A stretch of DNA of 64,000 nucleotides from Mantis religiosa (lineage: Eukaryota > Arthropoda > Insecta > Mantodea > Mantidae), in the NCBI GenBank assembly GCA_030765055.1, contig CM060947.1, positions 105,012,966 through 105,076,965 on the forward strand, given 5' to 3'. The notes beneath the pieces were generated by a model. It was given only the letters and a program-made list of their open reading frames with translations. It was not told the origin of the DNA and did no database searches. Positions within the stretch are counted from its first letter, which is position 1. Each line of letters starts with the position of its first letter. This document shows positions 1 through 11,700 of this stretch, one piece after another. The translations under genes and the position numbers were made by a program.

Positions 1-508
1 CATGGGGTTCAGGGACTTGGTGTTGCTGTCGGCCTTTCCCTCTGGGTCGTTAACGCGGTTCGTCAGGTCTTCGACGCGCTCGTCCACTTGACCAATCCGC
101 TTGCTCAGCTCTGTGACGTCATCCCTCACGCCGGCCAACTGAATCCTCAAATTTGGTGGCAAGGGCCTCGTTTGCAGCCTTTATTTCAGTTGCCAGGCTG
201 TCGCTCGCCGCTTTCATTTCCATGGTTAATTCGGCCTTCATTTCTGTCATCGTCGCGGCCAGATTGTCGTTCACCATTTTCATTTCCGCGGCCAAGGCGT
301 CGTTCGCTGTCTCCATTTCTTTTAGCTCCGCGACCAGGTTGTTATTTGCCACTTCCGTCTTAGTAGCGAGGGCGTCATTCGCTGTTCTCATTTGTTTTAG
401 GTCCGCGGTCAGGTTATTATTTGTCGCTTCCGTCTTCACAGCGAGGGTGTCATTCGCTGTTCTTATTTCTTTCAGCTCTTCTAAAATCTTGACTAATGCT
501 GACACCAA
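1..508 (-). CDS. gag-like coiled-coil ORF of an LTR retrotransposon, partial and frameshifted
   Basis: The minus strand directly after the LTR at 510-1002 is open for about 130 codons and encodes an almost pure heptad-repeat coiled coil. Variants of a block such as TANDALATKTE and NNNLVAELKEME recur from about residue 15 to 110. No ATG is seen at the start; the frame opens inside the primer-binding-site region. Near position 140 the frame is lost, but another frame continues in the same style (DDVTELSKRIGQVDERV) to the window edge, so a frameshift is likely. Position just inside an LTR and the coiled-coil character suggest a capsid-type structural protein. No zinc knuckle, protease or reverse transcriptase is visible because the element runs off the window. 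Gag is an inference from position. Confidence 0.6.
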
Positions 509-509
509 A

Positions 510-1002
510 TGTGACTTTGTAGAATTAAAAGACTTGTTTGATGCAATTTAAATGCTATTTATTTCAGTAGTAAGACGTTTTGTACACTCCTTGCAGGCCC
601 TAAAAGTGAGTAGTCATACAAACAGTAGTCTTCAAGGTCGACTGACATACGTAAACAAACGAAAGAATGCACTTGCAGTACACTTCAAAGGTCCACTACA
701 CAGCTGCACACACACAACAGTTTTCAACTAGCAACTGACAACTTTGACAGCCGCGGCGCTTTTATATCTCCAGTCACTGTTTCTAGAAATTAGTGGAACA
801 CTCGGTAACAATCAAGACGGCATGAGAAAAGATGAAACTTCCAGACATTTATCTGTCTCTTTCTTTCTCTCTTTCGGCAAGCGGTCAGCGCTCGCGTAGC
901 TCTCTATCTCTTTCTTTCCCTGCTTCTCTCTCTCCCTCTCTCGCATTCGCCTACGCACGGGCCGGCAGCAGCAAAACAATGCCTGACGACAATATTTTCA
1001 CA
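510..1002 (-). mobile_element. LTR of a retrotransposon (493 bp, minus-strand orientation)
   Basis: The block is bounded by the perfect short inverted ends TGTGA (510-514) and TCACA (998-1002). Read on the minus strand it contains a TATA-like element (GATATAAAAGC, near 760-770), a transcription-start-like region, an AATAAA signal near 553-560 and the terminal CA. Directly downstream (minus strand, 509 to about 493) lies TTTGGTGTCAGCATTAG, in the position of a tRNA primer-binding site, and then the coiled-coil ORF. A CT-rich tract fills 855-945. The internal part and the second LTR lie outside the window, so the target-site duplication cannot be checked. Confidence 0.75.
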
Positions 1003-1184
1003 AGTATGACCTAGGAACCCTTTATACTTGAGAAGTTTATTTTAGATTTTTAAAATATAATAAGCACAGTCATGGGCAGAATTGAAAGAAAACCTATTGG
1101 TGGGAAAATTTCTGTTGATTTGATTTGTTTTTCCAGCAAGTAGAACAACAGATCTGTACAATTGTTGAATACTTTATTTTGCTC

Positions 1185-1925
1185 ACTATGCCTTAGATCA
1201 ATGTTGACTGTGGCATATGGTGAAGCCATCTTGAACCAAAGCAACATTTATCGTGGTACAAAAGGTTCTCAGAGGGTCGAGAAGATTTGAACGATGAAGA
1301 GTGTCCCAAACGCACAAGCTCGTCAACAACCGACAAAAACATTAAAGAAGTGAAGAGAATAGTATTGGCTAATCTCGAATCACCGTTAGAGAAGTTGCTG
1401 AGGATCTAAACATATCGACTGGCTTGTGCCATTCGATTTTGATTAATGATTTGGACATGATATGTTTTGCCACACAATTCGTACCAGAGTTGCTCAATTT
1501 CGACCAGAAACACCATCGCATTAAGGTTGCCAAGGAGTTGTTGAACTCTGTCCACGATGACCCAAATTTCCTCCAGCGGGCCATAACTGGGAAGAATCAT
1601 GGTTTTATGGTTATGACATGGAAATTAAAGCTCAGTCATCCCAATGGATGCTGCCACATGAGCCAAGACCGAAAATAGCGCTCAAAGTTTGGTCGAATGT
1701 TAAGGTTTTGCTTACCGTTTTCTTCGACTTCAGGGGAGTTGTGCATCGTGAGTTCTTGCCACAGGCCAGAACGGTCAATAAGAAATATTACCTGCAAGTT
1801 ATGCACAATTCGCGCGAAGCAATCTGCCAGAATCACCCAAGTTTGTGGAAGTACAAAAATTGGCTTTGGCACCATGATAACACCCCTGCTCACACATCCT
1901 TGATTTTGTGCGCAATTATTTAGGT
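1185..1925 (+). pseudogene. mariner-family transposase remnant
   Basis: Translated segments in shifting frames match the mariner DD34D transposase plan in order: AYGEAILNQSN, FSEGREDLNDEE, a helix-turn-helix stretch around SPLEKLLRI, then FVPELLNFDQKHHRIKVAKE, KVWSNVKVLLTVFFDFRGVV and finally WHHDNTPAHTS, which carries the second catalytic Asp. The copy has in-frame stops and frameshifts and ends just after the second Asp, so the third catalytic residue is missing. No terminal inverted repeats are seen. It is dead and older than the mariner at 3191-4541, which belongs to a different subfamily judging from the sequence. Confidence 0.85.
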
Positions 1926-2279
1926 TGGGATTTATCAGCTGTCGTGTCAGAGGGAGCTATTATTAACTTTGTACTTAGGTCCTTTTTATTTGTTCCATTT
2001 ATACCCTGCCTTTAGTTGCAATGGTCATATTTTTTTATTCACACACAAAATTCATATCGGCGGCCGTTCTCCTTTGGAACATATCAAAGGTGTTAACATG
2101 TATTTGCTGGGTTTTAGTCATTAGCTCACACACACATTCGCACTCTCATTCATACTTCCAGACTCTGGGGAAGATGAGGAATTATCTTGGTTGGAGAAAA
2201 ATCCCCACTCCCACCGCCGGTAATCGAATAATGTATTTCTGTACATACCATGTCAAAACTCAAAAATGTAATGATTTTT

Positions 2280-2520
2280 CATAATGGATAAGAAACTCTC
2301 TTCATTATAAAAACAATGGGTTAACAAATGCATTTTGAACTCTTTTTTAAAAGTATTTCTGTCTATCAATGACTTCAGTCTTTTTGGTAATATGTTGAAG
2401 TATTTTGATCCAGCATAAATAATATTTTTATTTCTAAACAGACCCCTATATGATTGAAGAAAAAAATCATTTTGTCTGTGAGTGTGGTGTTTATTTAGAC
2501 AAGGGGATACTGTTGAATGT
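2280..2520 (-). pseudogene. C-terminal fragment of a LINE (CR1/Jockey-like) ORF2
   Basis: The minus strand translates to SLFRNKNIIYAGSKYFNILP followed by RLKSLIDRNTFKKEF. This is the characteristic end of CR1/Jockey-group ORF2 proteins, where a short basic region follows the reverse transcriptase. Nothing upstream of it is recognisable, so it is a 5'-truncated copy. It sits just before the first visible ARMT1 exon, in the preceding intron or 5' region. Confidence 0.6.
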
Positions 2521-2677
2521 TTTTTTTACATACAAAATAATATAATTTACATATATGATTTAATTTTTCAATCTTTAACCCATTTATGATGTGAACATTG
2601 ACTGAATATTAGATATTTTTTTATATGAAATGAAATCATTTAATTTCTGAAATATTTGTTTTACTGTTTTTTTCCAG

Positions 2678-2783
2678 GAGTTATGCTTATACAGTAGTGA
2701 AACAACGCATGCCCAGAATGTTAAGCAATATTGTTGAATATCTGTCATATCATGAAGATGATATTATACAGCAGTTTGGATCA
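2678..2783 (+). CDS. ARMT1: ARMT1 exon A
   Basis: A TTTTTTTCCAG acceptor ends at 2677 and a GTGAGT donor starts at 2784. The exon begins with the last base of a split codon and encodes 35 residues from SYAYTVVKQR to QQFGS, matching the helical N-terminal domain close to the start of the protein. It ends in phase 0. The exon carrying the start codon lies upstream and was not found. Confidence 0.85.
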
Positions 2784-5700
2784 GTGAGTATTGCAATATT
2801 GCTCTGAGATATACGTAACTGTTTTTAAAAATTAAACATTGTTTGAATGGTCTTCTGAAGTTCAATATGTGAGGGAACTATATGAGTTGTAGTTCAATAT
2901 TATGGTGTCTTAATCTGAAATGAAGAACTTGAATTCATATTTTAGATTAGGGTGAGCTGATTGGATGGTGTTTGCAGACAATGACTTCATAAGTTGTGAA
3001 GATAATAGCTGGTACCTCTTGTGCATCCACTCAGTTGAACAATAGTTATCTCTAGGTCTGCAGATACTTTTTATGTCAGTGATGCTGGTAGAACAAGTGG
3101 GTTTGGGCAGCAGTATTTTGAGTTGTCACTTTATTATGCTTTTCAAATGGGAAGAGTTCTGGACCACAGCGAATTGAGATGTGTTTGTATACGAGGGCTA
3201 TCCAGAAAGTAGATTACGTTTTCGTCGGTTTCCGCTAGGGGCGGGGCTAGCGCGGCCATCTTGGGTTCAGAGCGTTGCGCAGCTCAGTCGGCATCTAGCC
3301 GTGCTAGTGAGAGGTTCGTGCTGTGCTCCGTTCAGATACTGTGACGGTTTGAAATGTCTGCGTTAATTGAAAATCCCGCGAGCTGCGAGGTGCGTGCAGT
3401 AATAAGGTTTCTGACTGCAAAACACTGTAAACCGATAGAAATCTATCGGCAGCTGCTGCTGCTGCTGCTGCTGCTGCTGTATAGGGACAACATTATCACT
3501 GAAGGTGGAGTGCGTCAGTGGGTCATCAGATTTAAAAATGGCCGAACCAATGTTCACGACGAAGATCGAAGTGGGAGACCCAGCATAGTGACTGCCGAAC
3601 TTGTCGAAAAAGTCGATGCTTAAGTCCGTGAAAATCGAAGGTTCACAATAACGGAACTTTCTTTGAGTTTTCCACAAATTTCGCGAAGTTTGTTGCACGA
3701 AATCATCAGCGAAAAGCTTGGTTACCACAAGTTTTGTGCAAGATGGATTCCAAAAATCTTGACAGACGACCACAAAAATCAGCGAATGGCTGCAGCGTTG
3801 AACTTTTTGGACGTTTACCATAAGGATGGTGACTCTTTACTCGATCGCATCGTTACTGGTGACCAAACATGGGTGAAACACGTGAACTGTGAAACGAAAT
3901 TGCAATCAATGCAGTGGGGGCACACAAGTTCTCCCCAAAAACCCAAGAAATGCATGCAAACAATGTCGGCAAGGAAGATGATGGCGACTGTTTTTTGGGA
4001 CAGAAAAGGTGTGATTTTGGTGGACTTCCTGGAAAGAGGCACTACAATAAACTCTCAAAGGTATTGCCAAACTCTCCAAAAACTCAGAAGAGCCATTCAA
4101 AACAAGCTCAGAGGAATGTTGAGCTCTAAGATCTTGTTGATTCACGACAACGCCCGGCCCCACACGGCAAATGTCACTCGTGAAGTTCTTGAATCTTTTA
4201 AGTGGGAGTTGTTTCCTCATCCGCCGTACAGTCCCGACCTGGCACCGAGCGACTTCCACCTATTCCCAGCGATGAAGAAGTGGCTTGCTATGCAGCGTTT
4301 TGATGACGACGCACAGCTGCAAGAAGAGGTAACGAAGTGGTTGAAGGCGCAGGCGGCCGAATTTTTCGACGAAGGAATTTCCAAGCTCGTACATCGCTAC
4401 GATAAATGCCTTAATTTGAATGGTGACTATGTCGAAAAGTAGTATTTGAGTGTGGCTTTCATCTGTATATAATAAAATTTGTTTCCTATACTTTGTTTAC
4501 TTTTTATTCCAAAACGTAATCTACTTTCTGGATAGCCCTCGTACTTAGCATTGCCATCCTTTTATCCCCACTCTTTTTATATTTCTCTCTCTCTTGCATA
4601 CTATCCTAAAGCATGCAAATCTCCTTGGTGCTAGTCTTAAGGGAACCTAAATTGAATTTTTCAAACTTTTATAATAATACTGTTAAAATAAATATTGAAA
4701 AAAGCATATTCACGTATTCGTGTGTTTTAAATGCTGTAATTATAATTATAGTTTATGAATTACCTATTTTTCTAATTTAATGGAACTGCCAGCGGCTCAT
4801 TCATATAGCCATGAATATCACTTAGACCACGAGAAAATTCATCATTGCTATTGTCTTCATTGTCTGAGTCTTAAAAATTTATGATGATGGGTTCCAAAAT
4901 CTTGTCACCTGTTATTTGTTTTCAAGATTGTCATCTTGCTGTTTATCTGCATGTCTCACACAGTTTTCCCAGGCTTATTATTTTAACTTGTCAATTTCTT
5001 TCTGAATAAGTTGTTCAACATCAGTCAATTTAAAAGTATTATTTCAGTTTTCATTTTAAGCCAACAATAACTCAATTGGGCTGTATTGGCAGTTGTAAGG
5101 GAGAAGCCGGATTACTCCATGTTGGATATCAATTGCATTTGATCCAGCTGATACACTTTTCCCTTTTTTTTTAATAGAAGAACTGAATAATACTGATTTT
5201 AACTCTTTAGAGTAAATAAATGAAGCGTTCATTAACATCAACATATGACAATGCACATTCTGCAGATTGGCATTTGACAGGCTAACAGGGAGTGCTATGT
5301 GTGATTGGAGGAATTTAGTAACAGTGATGTCATAATTAATTGGAAAACTATTTGTAGTCGGTTTGGTTTATTGACACTTCGTCACTTACATTAGTGTCAG
5401 TGACAAAGTGTCAATAAACCGATTGAAAATAGTTTTTCCAAGGAAGTGCTATTTCTCTTGAATTTAACAAACACCTTGGCTTGTTCAAAGTAATTCTTTT
5501 AGAACATTATGTCAACAGATTACATTTCAGTTCCAAGTAATTACAAATATATGTCCACACACATACCAACCAATAATGATGGTCATTACAGTGCTTACAT
5601 CACAGTGTGTCATTATAATATATTGGTATTTTATTTATTTGTGTTATGAAAACTATTTGAGTTAAAAATATGGGCTTTGTGCTCCTACCTTCCTCATGGC

Positions 5701-8700
5701 ACTTTTTGCAAAATTTGAATTTCTGTCTTAGAGCAAATAATATTTATTAGAGATGGATTAACTTCGCGCCATCCCATTTATGGGGAATGTAATATGACAC
5801 ATCACAGGATTCCAATTGGTTGCTGGCCTGGTAGCATTCAAGGACAAAAATTATCCCATTTGAATGTCACAGTAGGTGATATAACCCCTAATAGAGCAAC
5901 TGGCAGTTAACATTGAAGATTAGGTGCAAAAGTTTAAGCATAACATAGGTAACGAACATATGCATACAGGTTACAATGAATGATATCAGAACTGACATTA
6001 ATATGTACGCCAATGAAAATACTAGTGGTTCCTGCAATAATGTCATAAATAGATATCTTTCATGAAGAATTTTGTCTGTTTATGGACAACTGTGTTTTCA
6101 TTGTAGTATTGAAGTAGTCACACTTATTTACGCTTCACTTTTAAATGTTAGAACACAATGGAGACTTTTTGAGGGCATTCATCCTCATCATCACCTACTG
6201 GTTGGCTAAAGCTCTCTCATTTTTGTTTCCTCTTTCTGCTGGGAATGATCATGCTACCATCTGGTGTTAGGGGAGCAAAGTTGTAACATTTTATTTAATG
6301 GAAATATTTCAAAATTTATTACACTGCTACTGTTTATATTAGTGAATATTTATTCCCAGATATTTGATTCTACTGGTGAGGTAAGTGGTTTTAGTAATTT
6401 TATATTTTGATCAATGTTATGATTTTCTGTCCAAGAAGTATGTTACACAGATTTATCTATTTGAGCTGATAGATTCCAGAATTTGATGTATTCAGGATTG
6501 TCCTTTTTTTTATAAAAAGTTTCCCAGAAATTGAAGGAAGGTGCTTGAAAACTACTGCATCTGTAGGATAATAACATCAAATTCACATTTGAAATAGAAG
6601 TAAACAAAACTTTACATTTATGCACTTCAAAATATTTAGAGGTAAAGAACAGTTTCAAATTTACAATACAAGCAAACCTACAAATGTTGATAATTACAGA
6701 AACATAAATGGATGCAACTCAACCTCACATTATCCAACTGACCTCAGAAATATGATTCACTGCATGCACAATGTTTCGTTGAGCAATAAAATTTTTGAAA
6801 GAACAACAGCACATAGTGGAAATAGTAAGGAAAAGTGGGTTCATGCAGACCTCATAAGGAAAATGTTAAAAAAAAAAAGTAAAAATTCAAGCACATTTCA
6901 CAAAAACATTACTATCAAATACAGTTTGGTAGTACAGAAAATTCATCTACAACCCTCAAACTTAAAAAAAATTTTAACTGGTCTTCAAAATAGTAATTAT
7001 AAGGCTAGAGTCCCAAAAACAAATGAGAAAGAATTATTAAGAAATGAGTATTAACACCAATTTCTCCAGATAAGTGGAGCCTTAGTGGCAAATATTTATA
7101 TTTGTATAATCTTTATTGCTTCACTGTAGCTAGCTTCATTTTCTACATTGTCCCAAAAACAGGTTCAGCCTGAAGAACTTACTTAAATAAATGTTTAACC
7201 CTGTGTTAGTCATGCGCTGCCTGGGAGGCCCCTAGCTTTATTTAAATGCTGTATTTTACAAACGAATGCACCTACGTAATTGTGGACTAGGGTATCAAAC
7301 ACCTTACGTGAGTGTTTGCTGTGGCAACAATTTTTTCTGTTTATTATTGTAGCCGCAAGAATGACGAATCAGCAGTTAGGTGTCATACAGGTCTAGCAGG
7401 TTCCTTGCGCCTACTCTCGTTACATGTTGATGACAAGTTTTTCTTTGTTTGTAAGTTGTGGAATATTGCTTTACCAGTGGAAGGAGCTATTAGTACTTTT
7501 TCTTTGTGAGTAAAAAATGGTATTCATAGAATAGCATAGAAATAGTGATGGCCCAAAGAAGCATTAAAATCAGTTTTTTCAGTTAAAATGTTTGTTTGTT
7601 TGCTTTGCAGCAAGCAAGACAAGACTTAGAATATGCACGATTTGCACTGATTTTACTGAAGAGGTCAATTGAAGTGGACAACCCTTTGCTGCCTCTTCTG
7701 GTCATGGATCGTGATGTACCAGTATGGAACAACTACATCTGGCGGCAACAACTGCAGAGCTCTATTGGAGAACCATGTTGGTTTCATTCATGCTGGCTTT
7801 TTATTGAATGCTATTTCTATCGCAGCATTCATCATGTATTTCAGAACACGTAAGTATATTACAATTACTTTCTTGGAAGTGTTGAAAACAGTGTTGTTAT
7901 GATAAATTAACTTTAAAGAGAGTCGATTAAAGACACTAGACAACACTTACTTTTTAAATTTTTCCGGAACTAGTTTCAGAGGCTTTGCCTCTATCATCGG
8001 CCGGCTCTCGACTGATTCTCGTTGGTGTAGCTGACGATACCCTGTCACAGGTCTCCTCTGGTGGCGGCTCAAGGAACTTGCTGAACAAATCCTTCTGGGG
8101 GATGTCGAAATTGAATACTTTGTTCCTATTTTTTGAAATGAAGATTTGTTCCCATGTGGATAGTTCTTGTTTTCCTGATGTATGTTTCAGTAGTTTTGGT
8201 TCTGGATTTATGTTGTGGTTTTTTTCCCAAAAATGTGTGGCAACTGCTGATTTTTCTAATTGTTTATATTTTATGCTTCTAAAGTGTTCCTTTGCTCTTG
8301 TTTCTAAATTTCTTTTTGTTTTTCCAATATAAATTTGACTACAGTCATTGCATTCAATTTGATATATACCAGATTTTTTGTTTGATGGAATGGCATCTTT
8401 GATGTTTGAGCAAATGAGCCTAATTTGCTCAAACATCAAAGATGCCATTCCATCAAACAAAAAATCTGGTATATATCAAATTGAATGCAATGACTGTAGT
8501 CAAATTTATATTGGAAAAACAAAAAGAAATTTAGAAACAAGAGCAAAGGAACACTTTAGAAGCATAAAATATAAACAATTAGAAAAATCAGCAGTTGCCA
8601 CACATTTTTGGGAAAAAAACCACAACATAAATCCAGAACCAAAACTACTGAAACATACATCAGGAAAACAAGAACTATCCACATGGGAACAAATCTTCAT

Positions 8701-11700
8701 TTCAAAAAATAGGAACAAAGTATTCAATTTCGACATCCCCCAGAAGGATTTGTTCAGCAAGTTCCTTGAGCCGCCACCAGAGGAGACCTGTGACAGGGTA
8801 TCGTCAGCTGCACCAACGAGAATCAGTCGAGAGCCGGCCGATGATAGAGGCAAAGCCTCTGAAACTAGTTCCGGAAAAATTTAAAAAGTAAGTGGTGTCT
8901 AGTGTCTTTAATCGACTCTCTTTAAAGTTAATATTACAATTACTTTCTTGGAAGTGTTGAAAACAGTGTTGTTATGATAAATTAACTTTAAAGAGAGTCG
9001 ATTAAATACACTAGACAACACTTACTTTTAAATTTTTCCGGAACTAGTTTCAGAGGCTTTGCCTCTATCATTGTCGAGAGCCGGCCGATGATAGAGGCAA
9101 AGCCTCTGAAACTAGTTCCGGAAAAATTTAAAAGTAAGTGTTGTCTAGTGTCTTTAATCGACTCTCTTTAAAGTTAACGTAAGTATATGTTTTGCAAAGT
9201 GAAAACTCAGCAGTAATTATTATTACATGTGCCAAAATCATTTCTTAGGACAAATAAGATGTTAAAATGTTTCAAGAGTTATAGGTTACTGAGGTAGTTT
9301 TATTAAAAACTAGCAGAACTTGTAGCTCTGCTGTAGCTGTAGCTCTGTGACGTTCTTTACTGTTTCCCTCTCTCTTTACCATCCTATCTTTTCATTTCCC
9401 TCTCCCTTAAACACACTCTGTCTTTACCTACAGCTTCCTCTCCCTGACTGAGATGACTTGTGGTAACATTCAGGCTTACATTCAGAGGTTCTGATTCAAA
9501 CCCATCTAGAACTTTCCTTCCTGTCTGAGGTTATTTCTGGATTTTCCATAGTTCTCATAATTGACAAATCCTGGGAGGGAACCTAACTTAATCTGGAATG
9601 ATTCCTTCTGCAAAAGGTTTTTTTACCCAAATTTCATTTCATGTATTACAATATCCACCGCCTGTGGTGGATTAGATAGGACAGGAGTTAAATACTGTTA
9701 CTTCTCTACTTCCTCTCCCTCTCCCTTCGGGTGCTGATGACTGTGCATTTGAGCGCCCTTACACCAAATGAACATCATCATACCCCTCTCTTAGTATCCT
9801 TTGTCCTTACTTTTTTACCCAATATCTATATGTGGAAAAGGAGAACATGTAAGATCAACCTCCATGTGAAATAATGCAGACAGTGGAACAGAAACTAAGG
9901 ATGTGAGTGAAAACTCCCGAAACATGTTTTCGCTAAGAATAAACAAGTAGGTAATGCAGTTTCTGTTTATGAGGGCATTCAATGTGTGGCAGTACTATCT
10001 CTCTGCCTCACAGCTGCACATACCTGGGTGGACGTTGGGACACCTTCCTCGCTCTCCACGTCGTCAGCTGCTTGCTTTACCCTTGGCTCTAGCTGCTTCT
10101 CCTGCATGGATTCTTTTTTTTTTTGGGAGTTCTCAGGGTATTAAGGTTGAGACAACATAAACCAACGATAATCTCTGAACTGCTTTAATTTGTCCTTACA
10201 CTTGTGGAAACCAGGCACTTTTAAATAACTGCACTTTCGGCGGACATTTTATAATATATTTTATTGGATGCGGCCCTTCGTCAGTCACACCAGATGGATG
10301 TATACAATACACTTGACTGCAATGAGCAACAAATGAGCACAAATGAGGACTGAATGGGGGGTTGCTACCCTCTTATATACACACAGCACAGCGTAACAAG
10401 GAAAAACTAAGATGTTATTGACCTGTGTAACAGTACAGTAAAATAGCTGGCATTCCATTCTATTGTCCGACATCCGCCCTTCATAGACAGTCGCCCAAGA
10501 GTGCAGTGTTTCTCACGTATATCTGCCCAGGTTCGTTACAATATTTTACATCAATGTCTACAATTTTACTTTCACTAACAGAGCTAGTTACAGTTCTCAA
10601 ATTTATGTATAATTATTTAAACATATTACATAATTAAATGAATAATTGATCCGAGGACCAAAGTTCCTGTTTTAAATGATATTATTGTTTTAACACACAC
10701 AAAACATGTGTAGGTAAACTGTTGAAAGATAGAATCAAAATTAAATAATTCAATGCCATAAATGGCATTGAAATATGGATCTTCCACTCTATGTGTGGCT
10801 GCTCTACTCTGAGCTATGATAGCAACATATCAGTACAACATTAAATTCTGATTTTCATTTTCTTAATAGACCATGAGGAAAACTCAAATTTGAGATCATA
10901 CGTACTAATGGCAACTTACAGTTCATAATTACTAAGTTCATACTTTTTAAAGTTTATTATAGTTTTTGTTTATAAGCATAATTATTGATAATTTGAAAAG
11001 GTAAATTGTAATTAACACTGTGAAGTAATGTAATAATTAAAATCATACTATGAGTCGACTGAGACACTCTGTACATGAAGCACATTGAAAGAAAATTTAT
11101 GGTATGTTTCATACAAAGCTCTCAGTCAACTCATAGTAATGTTAATTACAATGAATGACACTGATTATTGTAAAACCACAAATTTGCAGGCAAACTTTTG
11201 AAACTTAGAATCATTGAATTTTTCAGTTCTGATTCTAACTTTCAAAAGTGATGTATTAAAAACAACTCAAAATTCTAAATTTAGTGCACAACACTCACAG
11301 AGTTCAGCAATTCTCAGTAAATTGTTATCTTGTTCATTTTCTTGTTTTTTGGTCTCATTTATTTACTTTTTTATATTTTCACATTATTCTTCTATGAACT
11401 TCTAGTAGAGTTTTAGTTAATTGATGAAAATTAATCATTTCTTCACACTGGCCATATATAGACTAAGGCTTTGATAAAATCAACATAAAAAATTCAATGC
11501 CATGGCCGTGGCCGTGATTTGAACCATGGATCTCTTGGTTTCTGTCCAGTTGCTCTAACCCATTGAGCTACTATGGCCAACATGCCATCCTGACATTAAG
11601 TTCTCCATTTGACTCGTATATTTCCCTGGTAGACCACTAGGGGCTCTCACATCCAAGATACACTGTTTTTTTTATTGGTAATTTACGTCCTCCAACGTTA

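Larger units (their letters stand above)
7848..9188. mobile_element. PLE composite of inverted copies, inserted at the ARMT1 exon B donor
   Basis: The direct repeat ACGTAAGTATAT at 7848-7859 and 9177-9188 is a perfect 12-bp target-site duplication. Inside it the order is: a 46-bp segment (7860-7905); a 510-bp inverted pair (7906-8415 and 8423-8932) around a 7-bp spacer, with at least two mismatches and more than 99% identity; a second copy of the 46-bp segment (about 8933-8980); and a short inverted pair of terminal repeats (about 8985-9176). Both long arms are 5'-truncated PLE copies joined at their truncated ends, coding outward for a GIY-YIG endonuclease and ending in the terminal repeat with a hammerhead-like fold. 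The identity of the arms implies a recent event. Confidence 0.9.

Noticed and set aside
119..551. Plus-strand ORFs opposite the gag-like frame
   Set aside because: Antisense shadows of the coiled-coil repeat; hydrophobic periodic pattern mirrors the heptads.
3363..3821. 152-codon minus-strand ORF with a poly-Gln tract
   Set aside because: Antisense of the mariner transposase; the Gln run is the complement of the CTG repeat.
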